The position numbers and the translations under genes were made by a program. Source: Clostridia bacterium (lineage in GTDB: Bacteria; Bacillota; Clostridia; Oscillospirales; CAG-272). Taken from it: a stretch of 15,511 nucleotides of DNA. Location of the stretch: contig JAGAMJ010000016.1 in the NCBI GenBank assembly GCA_017624795.1, forward strand, positions 1 through 15,511, in the 5' to 3' direction. Of this stretch, positions 6,850 through 15,511 are shown piece by piece (positions within the stretch are counted from its first letter, which is position 1; each line of letters begins with the position of its first letter). The notes under the pieces are model-generated. The model worked only from the letters and a program-made list of their open reading frames with translations. It was not told the DNA's origin and ran no database searches.

Positions 6850-6878
6850 TTGAAAAGAGTGAGGGAAAGTATTATAAT
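6850..6878 (+). promoter_or_regulatory. Sigma-A promoter for the glgBCDAP operon
   Basis: TTGAAA (6850-6855), a 17-base spacer and TATAAT (6873-6878) form a near-consensus promoter. The start site would lie near 6885, leaving a leader of about 34 bases. This is the only strong plus-strand promoter I can see in the glycogen block. Confidence 0.9.
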
Positions 6879-6918
6879 AAAAACGATGAAGCTATCTTAA
6901 AAGAAGGGGGAGTGCCAA

Positions 6919-8817
6919 ATGTCAGGCGATCGCGGACTTGCACCGTATCTGTTCCATCAGGGAACCAATTATCGCAGCTTTGACTATCTTGGGGTGCATA
7001 AAGAGGGCGACGCTTACGCCTTTCGCGTTTGGGCACCGCACGCCACTGCCGTTTTTGCCGTCGGCGATTTTAACGCTTGGAGCGAGAGTGACCCCCTGAC
7101 GCGGATCAGTGACGCGGGGCTTTTTGAGGGATTTGTCAGCGCCGATCGCTTTGGCGAGGGCTGTGTTTATAAGTTTAAGCTGCACACCCCAAACGGCGAG
7201 CGCTATAAGGCGGATCCTTACGCCGTTTGTGCCGAGGTGCCGCCCTTGACGGCTTCGGTCTATCGCGATATCGAAGGATATACGTGGCGGGATAGCACGT
7301 GGCTGTCGCACCGTGCCAAAAAAATGAACGAAAAAAGCTATTACAGTCAACCCATCAATATATATGAGCTGCACCTTGGCTCCTTCAAGCGACATCGGGA
7401 CGGCAGCTATTATACCTATTTGGAGCTTGCCGAGGAGCTGCCCCCCTACGTCAAGGCGATGGGATATACCCACGTGGAGCTGCTGCCCGTGATGGAGCAC
7501 CCCTTCGACGGCTCGTGGGGCTATCAGGTGACGGGCTACTATGCCCCCACCTCTCGTTTTGGAACGCCTCACGACTTTATGGCACTGATCGACGCCTTGC
7601 ACGAGGCGGGTGTCGGCGTGATCTTGGATTTCGTGCCTGCCCACTTCCCGAAGGACGCCCACGGGCTTTACGAATTTGACGGCGAGCCGCTTTACGAATA
7701 TCAGGGCAAGGACCGTATCGAGCATCGGGGCTGGGGCACGCGGTGCTTTGACGTGGGACGCGAGGAGGTGCAATCCTTCCTTGTTTCCAGCGCCGCCTTC
7801 TGGGTGGAAAAATACCACGTTGACGGGCTACGCGTGGACGCGGTGGCGGCGATGCTATATCTGGATTACGACCGCGAGCCGGGGGAATGGATCCCCAACG
7901 CCTACGGCGACAACAGAAACTTGGAGGCGATCTCCTTTTTCAGAAAGCTCAACGGTCATATGCGCGGGGCGTATCCCGACGTGCTGATGATCGCCGAGGA
8001 GTCGACCGCCTACGGCAATCTGACCACCTTTGACAACGGCGGTCTTGGCTTTTTGCTGAAATGGAATATGGGGTGGATGAACGATACCTTGGATTACAAA
8101 AAAGAGGATTACTTTTTCCGCCGCTTTCACCACACCAAGACCACCTTTTCGCTGACCTATGCCTTTCAAGAAAAATACGTGCTGCCCATCTCTCACGACG
8201 AGGTGGTGCACGGCAAGCTATCGCTGCTTGACCGCTCACCGGGGGACTATTGGCGTAAGTTCGCCGATACCCGCGCCACCCTTGCCTATATGATGACGCA
8301 CCCCGGTAAAAAGCTGCTGTTTATGGGCTGCGAGTACGCGCCCTTCCGCGAGTGGACGGAACAGGAGGAGCTGGAATGGTTTATGCTGGACTATCCTGCC
8401 CACAGCGATATGCAGCATTACGTGGCGGCGCTCAACCACTTTTATTTGCAGCAGCCGTCGCTGTATGAGCTTGACGACTCCTGGCAAGGGTTTCAGTGGA
8501 TCGATGCCGACAATGCCGAGCAGAGCATTCTTTCCTACCGCCGCATCGATAAGCGCGGCAGGGAGCTTGTGGTGGTGATCAATTTTACCCCCACAACGTA
8601 TCACGGTTTTCGGCAGGGGCTGCCTTATCACGGTATCTGGGAGGAGGTCTTTAACTCCGACGACGCGGCGTACGGCGGTTCGGGTGTCGGCAATCGCGAG
8701 CCGATCAAGACCGAGAAAAAGCCCTGGCACGGACAGGGCGCGTCGGCAACGGTCACGCTGCCGCCCCTTGGCGCGGTGATCTTCAAATGCAAGCGAAGGT
8801 ACACCGCAAAAAAATAA
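6919..8817 (+). CDS. glgB: 1,4-alpha-glucan branching enzyme GlgB
   Basis: GlgB transfers a short alpha-1,4 chain to an alpha-1,6 position, making the branches of glycogen. The 632-residue protein has an N-terminal CBM48 beta-sandwich (about 20-115, with FRVWAPHATAVFAVGDFNAW), a GH13 barrel and a C-terminal beta domain. GH13 region I is VELLPVMEHPF DGSWGYQ. The nucleophile is D307 in GLRVDAV, the acid/base E360 in MIAEES and the third acid D427 in SHDEVVHGK. MGCEYAPFREW is also typical of GH13_9 branching enzymes. The family's long extra N-terminal module is absent, which is common in Firmicutes. GGGGGAG lies seven bases before the ATG. It is the first gene of the operon, with its own promoter, and 57 bases separate it from glgC. 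Confidence 0.96.
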   Translation: MSGDRGLAPYLFHQGTNYRSFDYLGVHKEGDAYAFRVWAPHATAVFAVGDFNAWSESDPLTRISDAGLFEGFVSADRFGEGCVYKFKLHTPNGERYKADPYAVCAEVPPLTASVYRDIEGYTWRDSTWLSHRAKKMNEKSYYSQPINIYELHLGSFKRHRDGSYYTYLELAEELPPYVKAMGYTHVELLPVMEHPFDGSWGYQVTGYYAPTSRFGTPHDFMALIDALHEAGVGVILDFVPAHFPKDAHGLYEFDGEPLYEYQGKDRIEHRGWGTRCFDVGREEVQSFLVSSAAFWVEKYHVDGLRVDAVAAMLYLDYDREPGEWIPNAYGDNRNLEAISFFRKLNGHMRGAYPDVLMIAEESTAYGNLTTFDNGGLGFLLKWNMGWMNDTLDYKKEDYFFRRFHHTKTTFSLTYAFQEKYVLPISHDEVVHGKLSLLDRSPGDYWRKFADTRATLAYMMTHPGKKLLFMGCEYAPFREWTEQEELEWFMLDYPAHSDMQHYVAALNHFYLQQPSLYELDDSWQGFQWIDADNAEQSILSYRRIDKRGRELVVVINFTPTTYHGFRQGLPYHGIWEEVFNSDDAAYGGSGVGNREPIKTEKKPWHGQGASATVTLPPLGAVIFKCKRRYTAKK

Positions 8818-8874
8818 GGGCTTGACGTTTTCCGTTTGAAAAAACATTTTTATACACTGATAGGAGGGGTTTTT

Positions 8875-10056
8875 GTGTTCAAGAAGAAAGAATGTGTGGC
8901 AATGCTGTTGGCAGGCGGTCAGGGCAGTCGACTCACGGTGCTGACCACCAAGACCGCAAAGCCGGCGGTGACCTTTGGCGGCAAGTACCGCATCATTGAT
9001 TTTCCGCTTTCCAACTGCGCCAATTCGGGGATCGATACCGTCGGCGTTCTGACGCAGTATCAGCCCTTGGTGCTCAATGAGTACATCGGCACGGGCTTGC
9101 CCTGGGACCTTGACCGCAACTACGGCGGTGTCAAGATCCTGCCACCCTATCAGGGAAAGAAGGGCGCGGACTGGTATAAGGGAACGGCAAACGCCATTTA
9201 TCAGAACCTTCAATTTATCGACCGCTACGATCCCGATTACGTGCTGATCCTTTCGGGCGATCACATCTACCGTATGAATTACGCCCAAATGCTTGATTTC
9301 CATAAGGCAAGCAACGCCGCGTGCACGATCGCGGTCATTGACGTGCCGATCGAGGAGGCAAGCCGCTTCGGCATTTTGAGCACCGATCCGTCGGGCAGGA
9401 TCACCCGCTTTACCGAAAAGCCGAAAAAGCCCGACAGCACCAAGGCGTCTATGGGCATCTATATTTTCAATCGCGCGGAGCTTGCCAAGTACCTGATCGC
9501 CGATGCCCAGGATCCGAAATCGGCAAACGATTTCGGAAAGAACATCATTCCCGCGATGCTTGCAGCAGGCGAGAAGATGATGGCGTACACCTTTGAGGGA
9601 TATTGGAAGGACGTGGGAACGATCGAGTCCCTTTGGGAGGCGAATATGGATCTTTTGGGCAGGGAGCCCGCGTTGCAGCTGGGCGATAACGACTGGAAGA
9701 TCCTATCCCGTCACGAGAACGCGCCGCCGCAGATCATCGGCCCTGAGGGCATCGTCGAGAATGCCTCGATCACCGAGGGCTGCGCCATTTACGGCACGGT
9801 GAGAAACAGCGTGCTTGGCGAGAACGTACAGGTGATGGAGGGTGCCGTTGTTGTGGATTCGGTGCTGATGGGTGACTGTGTGATCGGCGAGGGTGCCGTG
9901 GTCGAATATGCCATTTTGGATCGCAATGTGGCGATCGGTGCCGGTGCCCGTGTGGGCAGGCCCCGTACCGAGGCGCAGGGAATTGCCGTGATCGGTGAGG
10001 GCGTCGCCGTGGAGGCGGGCGCTGTGGTCGCTGACGGCGCGACCTTGCCGGAATAA
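8875..10056 (+). CDS. glgC: Glucose-1-phosphate adenylyltransferase, catalytic subunit GlgC (GTG start)
   Basis: GlgC makes ADP-glucose and pyrophosphate from glucose 1-phosphate and ATP, the committed step of glycogen synthesis. The 393-residue protein has the nucleotide loop LLAGGQGSRL (11-20), KPAVTFGGKYRIIDFPLSNC, WYKGTANAIYQN (100-111), the metal aspartate D129 in SGDHIYRM, the glucose-phosphate lysine in EKPKKP (181-186), GYWKDVGT and a C-terminal left-handed beta helix of hexapeptide repeats. I chose GTG at 8875: TAGGAGGGG ends five bases before it, and family members start at the equivalent of FKKKECVAMLLAGG. The longer ATG form from 8836 would translate the ribosome site itself. The stop is 12 bases before glgD. 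GlgC pairs with GlgD in Firmicutes to form the active heteromer. Confidence 0.95.
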   Translation: MFKKKECVAMLLAGGQGSRLTVLTTKTAKPAVTFGGKYRIIDFPLSNCANSGIDTVGVLTQYQPLVLNEYIGTGLPWDLDRNYGGVKILPPYQGKKGADWYKGTANAIYQNLQFIDRYDPDYVLILSGDHIYRMNYAQMLDFHKASNAACTIAVIDVPIEEASRFGILSTDPSGRITRFTEKPKKPDSTKASMGIYIFNRAELAKYLIADAQDPKSANDFGKNIIPAMLAAGEKMMAYTFEGYWKDVGTIESLWEANMDLLGREPALQLGDNDWKILSRHENAPPQIIGPEGIVENASITEGCAIYGTVRNSVLGENVQVMEGAVVVDSVLMGDCVIGEGAVVEYAILDRNVAIGAGARVGRPRTEAQGIAVIGEGVAVEAGAVVADGATLPE

Positions 10057-10068
10057 GGAGGATAGACG

Positions 10069-11202
10069 ATGAGAGCCGCAGGTTTGATTTTTTCTAATAT
10101 TCACGATGCCTCGATCCCCGAGCTGACCACGCGCCGCACCATGGCAAGTATTCCCTTTGGCGGGCGCTACCGTCTGATCGATTTCGCTCTTTCCAATATG
10201 GTGAACTCGGGCATCACCAAGGTGGGTGTGATCACCCACTATAACTATCAGTCCTTGCTTGACCATATCGGTAACGGTAAGGACTGGGATCTTGCGCGCC
10301 GCAACGGCGGCATCAAGATCCTGCCACCCTTCATCACCGCCTACGATAACGCCGTGGCAAACAAGCTTTACTCCACCCGTTTGGAGGCGCTGATGGGCGT
10401 GATGAATTTCATCGATCACTGCACCGAGGAGGTGCTGGTGCTTTCCGACTGTGACGTGATCTGCAACGTCGATCTCTCACTCGCGCTTGCCGAGCATGAG
10501 ACGAATAACGCCGATATCACCCTGATCACCGCGACCGTGGATACCGCCGAGCAGGATCTGGACGGCAAGGCGCAGATCCCGACCTTTGACGAGCAAGGGC
10601 GGCTGATCGATATTGACGTATACAGCGGACAAAAGGGCAAGGTCGAGATCTGCTCTGATATTCTGATCGTGCGCCGTACCTATTTGCAGCGTGTGCTTGC
10701 CGAGGCGCTGTCGCACGGCAGAAGCAGCTTTTACCGCGACGTGATCTACCGGAACGTGGGGCGCGACCGCTTCTTTGTGATGCGCTACGACGGATTTTTC
10801 GCCCGCGTGAACTCGATCCAAAGCTATTTCCGTTGCTCGATGCGTCTGCTTGATCGCAGCTCGCGTGTCAATTTGTTCTACCGCCGCAATCAGCCCATCT
10901 TCACGAAGGTGCGAAACTCCGCCCCCACCCGCTATCTGCCGGGCGCTTCGGCGAAAAATTCGCTGATCGCAGACGGCTGCGTGATCGAGGGAACGGTGGA
11001 AAATTCGATCCTGTTCCGCGGCGTTCACGTGGGAAAGGGAACTGTGATCAAAGACTCTATATTGATGCAGGATACCTACACGGGGGACAACGTGCACCTT
11101 GGCTGTGTGATCACGGACAAGGACGTTGTGATCAAGAACGACCGCGAGCTTTGCGGGCATGAAACGCTGCCGTTTTACATTGGCAAGGGGCAGATCGTTT
11201 GA
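10069..11202 (+). CDS. glgD: Glucose-1-phosphate adenylyltransferase, regulatory subunit GlgD
   Basis: GlgD is a GlgC paralogue found in Firmicutes that raises activity of the ADP-glucose pyrophosphorylase heteromer but is largely non-catalytic. The 377-residue protein keeps the fold: FGGRYRLIDFALSNMVNSGI (30-49), THYNYQSLLDHIG, KDWDLARRNGGIKILPPF and a hexapeptide C-terminus. It has lost the nucleotide loop GGxGxRL, replaced by IFSNIHDASIPELTTRRT, and the SGDHIY motif reads LSDCDVICN (125-133). These losses are characteristic of GlgD and argue against a second catalytic copy. The ATG is preceded by AAGGAGGAT right after the glgC stop, so the two are translationally close. The final base of its stop codon is the first base of an inverted-repeat element. 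Confidence 0.96.
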   Translation: MRAAGLIFSNIHDASIPELTTRRTMASIPFGGRYRLIDFALSNMVNSGITKVGVITHYNYQSLLDHIGNGKDWDLARRNGGIKILPPFITAYDNAVANKLYSTRLEALMGVMNFIDHCTEEVLVLSDCDVICNVDLSLALAEHETNNADITLITATVDTAEQDLDGKAQIPTFDEQGRLIDIDVYSGQKGKVEICSDILIVRRTYLQRVLAEALSHGRSSFYRDVIYRNVGRDRFFVMRYDGFFARVNSIQSYFRCSMRLLDRSSRVNLFYRRNQPIFTKVRNSAPTRYLPGASAKNSLIADGCVIEGTVENSILFRGVHVGKGTVIKDSILMQDTYTGDNVHLGCVITDKDVVIKNDRELCGHETLPFYIGKGQIV

Positions 11203-11402
11203 TGCCGTCGAAAATTTGCCCATAGCGGCGTTGCTCCTCGAAGGCAGCCCGACGTAGGGAAACTACGCCTTCGCTTTACTTTCTGCGGTGAATGTTTCCG
11301 TCTTTGCAAAGCAAAGCGACGGCGTTGCCGTCGAGGAAACTTCACAATCTCGCCAATGGCGAGATTGAGCGCCAATTGCTATGAACGAATTTTCATAGGC
11401 AT
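11202..11402. repeat. Structured element with terminal inverted repeats (MITE-like or structured RNA)
   Basis: The 310-base gap between glgD and glgA is mostly this element. Its outer arms, 11202-11226 and 11378-11402, are imperfect inverted repeats matching at 19 of 25 positions (14 of 17 over the inner part 11210-11226/11378-11394). Inside are separate stems. CGAAGGC (11239-11245) pairs with GCCTTCG (11267-11273) and encloses CGTAG/CTACG. GTGAATGTTTCC (11288-11299) pairs with GGAAACTTCAC (11335-11345) with one bulged base, and encloses GACGGC/GCCGTC (11318-11332) and a TTTGC/GCAAA stem. AATCTCGCC/GGCGAGATT (11346-11366) is a perfect 9-bp hairpin with a 3-base loop. No transposase, T-tract or target duplication is evident. 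Short ORFs across it look spurious. Whether it recurs in the genome cannot be judged here. Confidence 0.7.
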
Positions 11403-11483
11403 TTGTGTTAGTTTGGCTTGATAATGTTGTAAAATAACATAACGTATGTGATTTTTGAGGAAATAGTTGCATTTTTGAAGCAT

Positions 11484-11499
11484 TCGTCTGCAAAGACGA
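11484..11499 (+). promoter_or_regulatory. GNRA-capped stem-loop directly before the glgA ribosome site
   Basis: TCGTCT and AGACGA form a perfect 6-bp stem closed by a GCAA (GNRA-type) tetraloop, ending one base before the AAAGGAG ribosome site of glgA. An alternative pairing of TTGCA (11467-11471) with TGCAA (11489-11493) would break this stem. The rest of 11403-11512 is AT-rich, with an ATGTT/AACAT inverted repeat near 11423-11440 and no convincing promoter. Confidence 0.4.
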
Positions 11500-11512
11500 T
11501 AAAGGAGAAGAT

Positions 11513-12946
<1,434 letters not shown>

Positions 12947-12981
12947 TTTGTAAAAAAAACCAAACCAATCGGAGGAACCCT

Positions 12982-15414
12982 ATGAACTACAATCCCAACG
13001 CACGGCAGGTGCGCGTCGGTATCGAGGAAAAGCTTTCCCGTCATTTTGGCTGCACGCCAAGCGAGGCATCTCGCGATCAGATGTACAAAGCGGCTGCTAT
13101 GACCGTAAAAGAGATCCTGACAGAGAAAAGAGGACAATTCAAAAAGAAGGTCAACCGTACCGCCTCCAAGCGCGTGTATTATATGTGTATGGAATTTTTG
13201 CTTGGTCGCTCTCTCAAAACAAATCTGTGCAACCTCGGGCTGCAAGAGCAGTATCGCAAGGCGCTTGCCGATATGGGCTTTGCATTAGACGAGCTTTACG
13301 AGTGTGAGCCCGACGCGGGCCTTGGCAACGGCGGTCTTGGTCGCCTTGCCGCGTGCTTTATGGATTCGCTTTCCTCGCTGGACTATCCCGCAACCGGCTT
13401 TTCGATCTGCTACGATTACGGTCTTTTCAAGCAAATGATCGTGGACGGTATGCAGATCGAGCTGCCCGACGTGTGGCTGCCGGGCGGCGAGGTGTGGCTG
13501 GTGCCCCGCACCGATCGCATCTACAAGGTGCGCTTTGGCGGTAAGGTGAAGGAAAATTGGAAGGACAGACATTTGGAGATCCTTTACGAGGGCGGCGAGG
13601 AAATGGAGGCCGTCCCCTACGATATGATGATATCGGGCGCGGACAGCGACGCTGTGTCGCAGCTGCGCCTGTGGCGCGCGCGCAGCACCCAGAATTTCAA
13701 CATGGGGCTTTTCTCGCAGGGACAGTATACCAGAGCCCTTGAAGAAAGCAACAACGCCGAGATCCTGACCAAGGTGCTTTACCCCTCCGACAACCACGCA
13801 GAGGGCAAGATCCTGCGCCTTTCGCAGCAGTATTTTTTGGTGTCGGCTTCCTGCCAGAGCATCATTCGTGACCATATGGCGGTCTACGGCAATCTGGATA
13901 ATCTCCCCGATAAGGTGGCGATCCACATCAACGATACCCACCCCGCGATGTGCGTGCCCGAGCTGATGCGAATTCTGATCGACGACTATCACTTCGCATG
14001 GGAGAAGGCGTGGGATATCGTGACGCGCACCGTTTCCTATACCAATCATACCGTTATGCCCGAGGCGCTGGAAACCTGGGACGAGGATATTTTCGCGCTG
14101 CGTCTGCCCCGTATCCACCAGATCCTCAAAGAGATCAACGAGCGCTTCTGCCGCGAGGCGTGGCAGTTCTATCCAGGCAATTGGGATAGGATCTCGGCGA
14201 TGAGCGTCATCGCCTACGGCCGTATCCGCATGGCGAACCTTTCGGTGATTGCTTCTCACACCGTCAACGGTGTTTCGAAGCTGCATTCCGACATTTTGAA
14301 GGATACCGTTTTCAAGGACTTTTACCGAATGTACCCCGATCGCTTCACCAACGTGACCAACGGTATTGCGCATCGCCGCTGGCTGGTCTATTCCAACCCG
14401 GAGCTGGCGTCGCTGCTTGACGAGTGCATCGGGCAGGATTATCGCAAGGAGCCCGAAAAGCTTGCCGATTTCAAAAAATTTGCCGACGACAAGGCGGTCT
14501 TGGAGCGTCTGGCGGAGATCAAGCTGCACAATAAGGAGCGCTTCGCGGCGCACTTTTACCGCAAGACGGGCAAAACGCTTGACACCGCGTCGCTGTTTGA
14601 CGTGCAGATCAAGCGCTTGCACGAGTACAAGCGACAGCTGCTCAACGCGTTGCACGCGATCGGTCTGTATTTGGATCTCAAAGAAAACCCCAACCTCGAC
14701 GTGCAGCCCCAGACCTTTATCTTTGGTGCCAAGGCGGCACCCGGATACGAGATGGCAAAGCGCATCATCAAGCTGCTTTGCATGATCGAAAAGGATATCG
14801 AATCGCAGCCACGTATTCGCGAAAAGCTGCATCTTGTGTTCCTTGAGGACTATAACGTGAGCACGGCGGAGCTGCTTATTCCCGCCGCCGAGATCAGTGA
14901 GCAGATCTCCATGGCAGGCAAGGAGGCAAGCGGCACGGGCTGCATGAAGCTGATGATCAACGGTGCTTTGACCATCGGAACGCTGGATGGCGCGAACGTG
15001 GAAATGCAAGCCGCGGCGGGCGCTGAAAATATGTTCATTTTCGGTCTGACCGCTGCCGAGGTGCAGGAGCTTTGGGCAAAGGGCTACAACTCCGCGCTTT
15101 ACTACACGAGCAACGAGCGCCTTGCCCACATCGTCAATTTCCTGCACACGGGGTTTGCTAGTGAATCCTTTGGGGATATCGCGCAGTATCTGCTTTCCGC
15201 CCCGGGCGTTGCAGATCCCTATATGTGCCTTGCGGACTTTGAGTCTTACCGCCAGGCACATGCTGAGGCGCTTGCCGCCTATGCGGATAAGGAGCGCTGG
15301 AACCGCATGTCGCTGTGCAATATTGCTGCCGCGGGATACTTTGCCGCCGACCGCAGCATCAAGGAATACGCTGACCGCATCTGGAAGCTGAAACGCCTCA
15401 CGGGTATCAAATAA
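12982..15414 (+). CDS. glgP: Glycogen/alpha-glucan phosphorylase GlgP
   Basis: GlgP shortens glycogen from its non-reducing ends with phosphate, releasing glucose 1-phosphate. The 810-residue GT35 protein is standard length. Visible signatures are YYMCMEFLLGRSL near the N-terminus, GLGNGGLGRLAACFMDS, IHINDTHPAMCVPELMRILID, SVIAYGRIRMANLSVIASHTVNGVSKLHSDILK, TNGIAHRRWL, FDVQIKRLHEYKRQLLNALH and the PLP site KEASGTGCMKLMINGALTIGTLDGANVE with the cofactor lysine K656. The residue two before this lysine, Asn in well-studied phosphorylases, is Cys654. The mammalian N-terminal regulatory phosphorylation region is not evident, as expected for bacteria. GGAGG lies seven bases before the ATG. It is last in the glgBCDAP order, the same order as in B. 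subtilis, and places breakdown on the same transcript as synthesis. Confidence 0.97.
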   Translation: MNYNPNARQVRVGIEEKLSRHFGCTPSEASRDQMYKAAAMTVKEILTEKRGQFKKKVNRTASKRVYYMCMEFLLGRSLKTNLCNLGLQEQYRKALADMGFALDELYECEPDAGLGNGGLGRLAACFMDSLSSLDYPATGFSICYDYGLFKQMIVDGMQIELPDVWLPGGEVWLVPRTDRIYKVRFGGKVKENWKDRHLEILYEGGEEMEAVPYDMMISGADSDAVSQLRLWRARSTQNFNMGLFSQGQYTRALEESNNAEILTKVLYPSDNHAEGKILRLSQQYFLVSASCQSIIRDHMAVYGNLDNLPDKVAIHINDTHPAMCVPELMRILIDDYHFAWEKAWDIVTRTVSYTNHTVMPEALETWDEDIFALRLPRIHQILKEINERFCREAWQFYPGNWDRISAMSVIAYGRIRMANLSVIASHTVNGVSKLHSDILKDTVFKDFYRMYPDRFTNVTNGIAHRRWLVYSNPELASLLDECIGQDYRKEPEKLADFKKFADDKAVLERLAEIKLHNKERFAAHFYRKTGKTLDTASLFDVQIKRLHEYKRQLLNALHAIGLYLDLKENPNLDVQPQTFIFGAKAAPGYEMAKRIIKLLCMIEKDIESQPRIREKLHLVFLEDYNVSTAELLIPAAEISEQISMAGKEASGTGCMKLMINGALTIGTLDGANVEMQAAAGAENMFIFGLTAAEVQELWAKGYNSALYYTSNERLAHIVNFLHTGFASESFGDIAQYLLSAPGVADPYMCLADFESYRQAHAEALAAYADKERWNRMSLCNIAAAGYFAADRSIKEYADRIWKLKRLTGIK

Positions 15415-15462
15415 TGCTACCCGTTAAGCCACTTTCTGCATCTTTGCCCGTTATTGAAAAGA

Positions 15463-15507
15463 GGATCGGAGCAAAAAATGCTTCCGCGCTCGGCGCTTTT
15501 TCGATCC
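15463..15507. other. Imperfect inverted repeat past glgP, cut near the window edge
   Basis: GGATCG (15463-15468) pairs with CGATCC (15502-15507), and an inner run of A can pair with a run of T after a 4-base bulge. It lies 49 bases after the glgP stop, where an operon terminator is expected. No T-tract follows before the window ends, so it could be a terminator with its tail outside the window or the start of another repeat. Bases 15415-15462 show nothing else. Confidence 0.3.
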
Positions 15508-15511
15508 GGGA

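Noticed and set aside
6700..6850. Catabolite-response (CcpA cre) sites between the kinase and glgB
   Set aside because: I looked for the TGWAANCGNTNWCA pattern; nothing matched closely enough to report.
8822..8856. TTGACG and TATACA as an internal promoter for glgC
   Set aside because: The spacer would be 23 bases, too long for a sigma-A promoter. Other pairings in the gap are too short.
8836..8874. Upstream ATG giving GlgC 13 extra residues
   Set aside because: The TAGGAGGGG ribosome site lies inside that extension, directly before the GTG at 8875, and the family begins at the GTG position.
11175..11375. Small minus-strand frame over the glgD-glgA gap, rich in Arg and Lys
   Set aside because: It covers the inverted-repeat element and the end of glgD and has no convincing ribosome site. 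Its composition reflects the hairpins, not a protein.
11403..11450. Promoter for glgA in the AT-rich stretch after the structured element
   Set aside because: TAAAAT and TAACAT can serve as -10 boxes but no matching -35 at 16-18 bases was convincing, so I did not annotate one.
13285..15261. Long open frame of 658 codons on the minus strand, antisense to glgP
   Set aside because: It lies wholly across a clearly real phosphorylase gene. The translation has no recognisable motif, and GC-rich third positions leave the opposite strand free of stops. The same reasoning removes 2973-4280 (+), 8236-9303 (-), 6922-7818 (-) and 11675-12487 (-).

Overview
The window looks like chromosomal core DNA from a Clostridia-type member of the Bacillota. 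Three things suggest this. There is a complete glgB-glgC-glgD-glgA-glgP glycogen operon with the Firmicute-specific GlgD subunit. There is a holB-ricT-trmN6-like-rsmI housekeeping block that parallels the Bacillus subtilis order holB-yaaT-yabA-yabB-yazA-yabC. Promoters are canonical sigma-A type and ribosome sites are strong AGGAGG type. Coding DNA is GC-rich while the gaps are AT-rich. I saw no phage, CRISPR, tRNA, rRNA or transposase gene. Genus-level placement is not possible from reading alone.

Left block (1-5457), mostly minus strand. The window opens in the first codons of a probable asd gene, which has its own promoter. Reading from right to left along the minus strand, a near-consensus promoter at 5429-5457 drives holB (DNA polymerase III delta prime) and ricT (PSP1/YaaT, RNase Y specificity factor). 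A small 2[4Fe-4S] ferredoxin, a TrmN6/YabB-like tRNA adenine methyltransferase and rsmI (16S rRNA C1402 2'-O-methyltransferase) follow. Two departures from the B. subtilis order stand out: the ferredoxin sits where yabA would be, and a plus-strand zinc amidase sits where yazA would be.

Middle (5571-6918). A convergent-looking bidirectional terminator closes a minus-strand PfkB sugar kinase, probably 2-keto-3-deoxygluconate kinase. This gene is divergent from the glycogen operon. The 281-bp gap between them holds one clear sigma-A promoter in each direction and an inverted TTGCA repeat that could be an operator.

Right block (6919-15414), all plus strand. GlgC with GlgD makes ADP-glucose, GlgA polymerises it, GlgB adds branches and GlgP degrades the polymer by phosphorolysis, so one transcript can carry both synthesis and breakdown. 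The genes are tightly spaced except for a 310-bp gap between glgD and glgA. That gap holds the most unusual object here: a roughly 200-bp element with imperfect terminal inverted repeats enclosing several nested perfect or near-perfect hairpins. It could be a MITE-like repeat or a structured RNA. After it comes a small GNRA-capped stem-loop right against the glgA ribosome site. GlgA also lacks the usual lysine of the KxGGL substrate motif. The last 97 bases hold no gene that I can see, only an imperfect inverted repeat.
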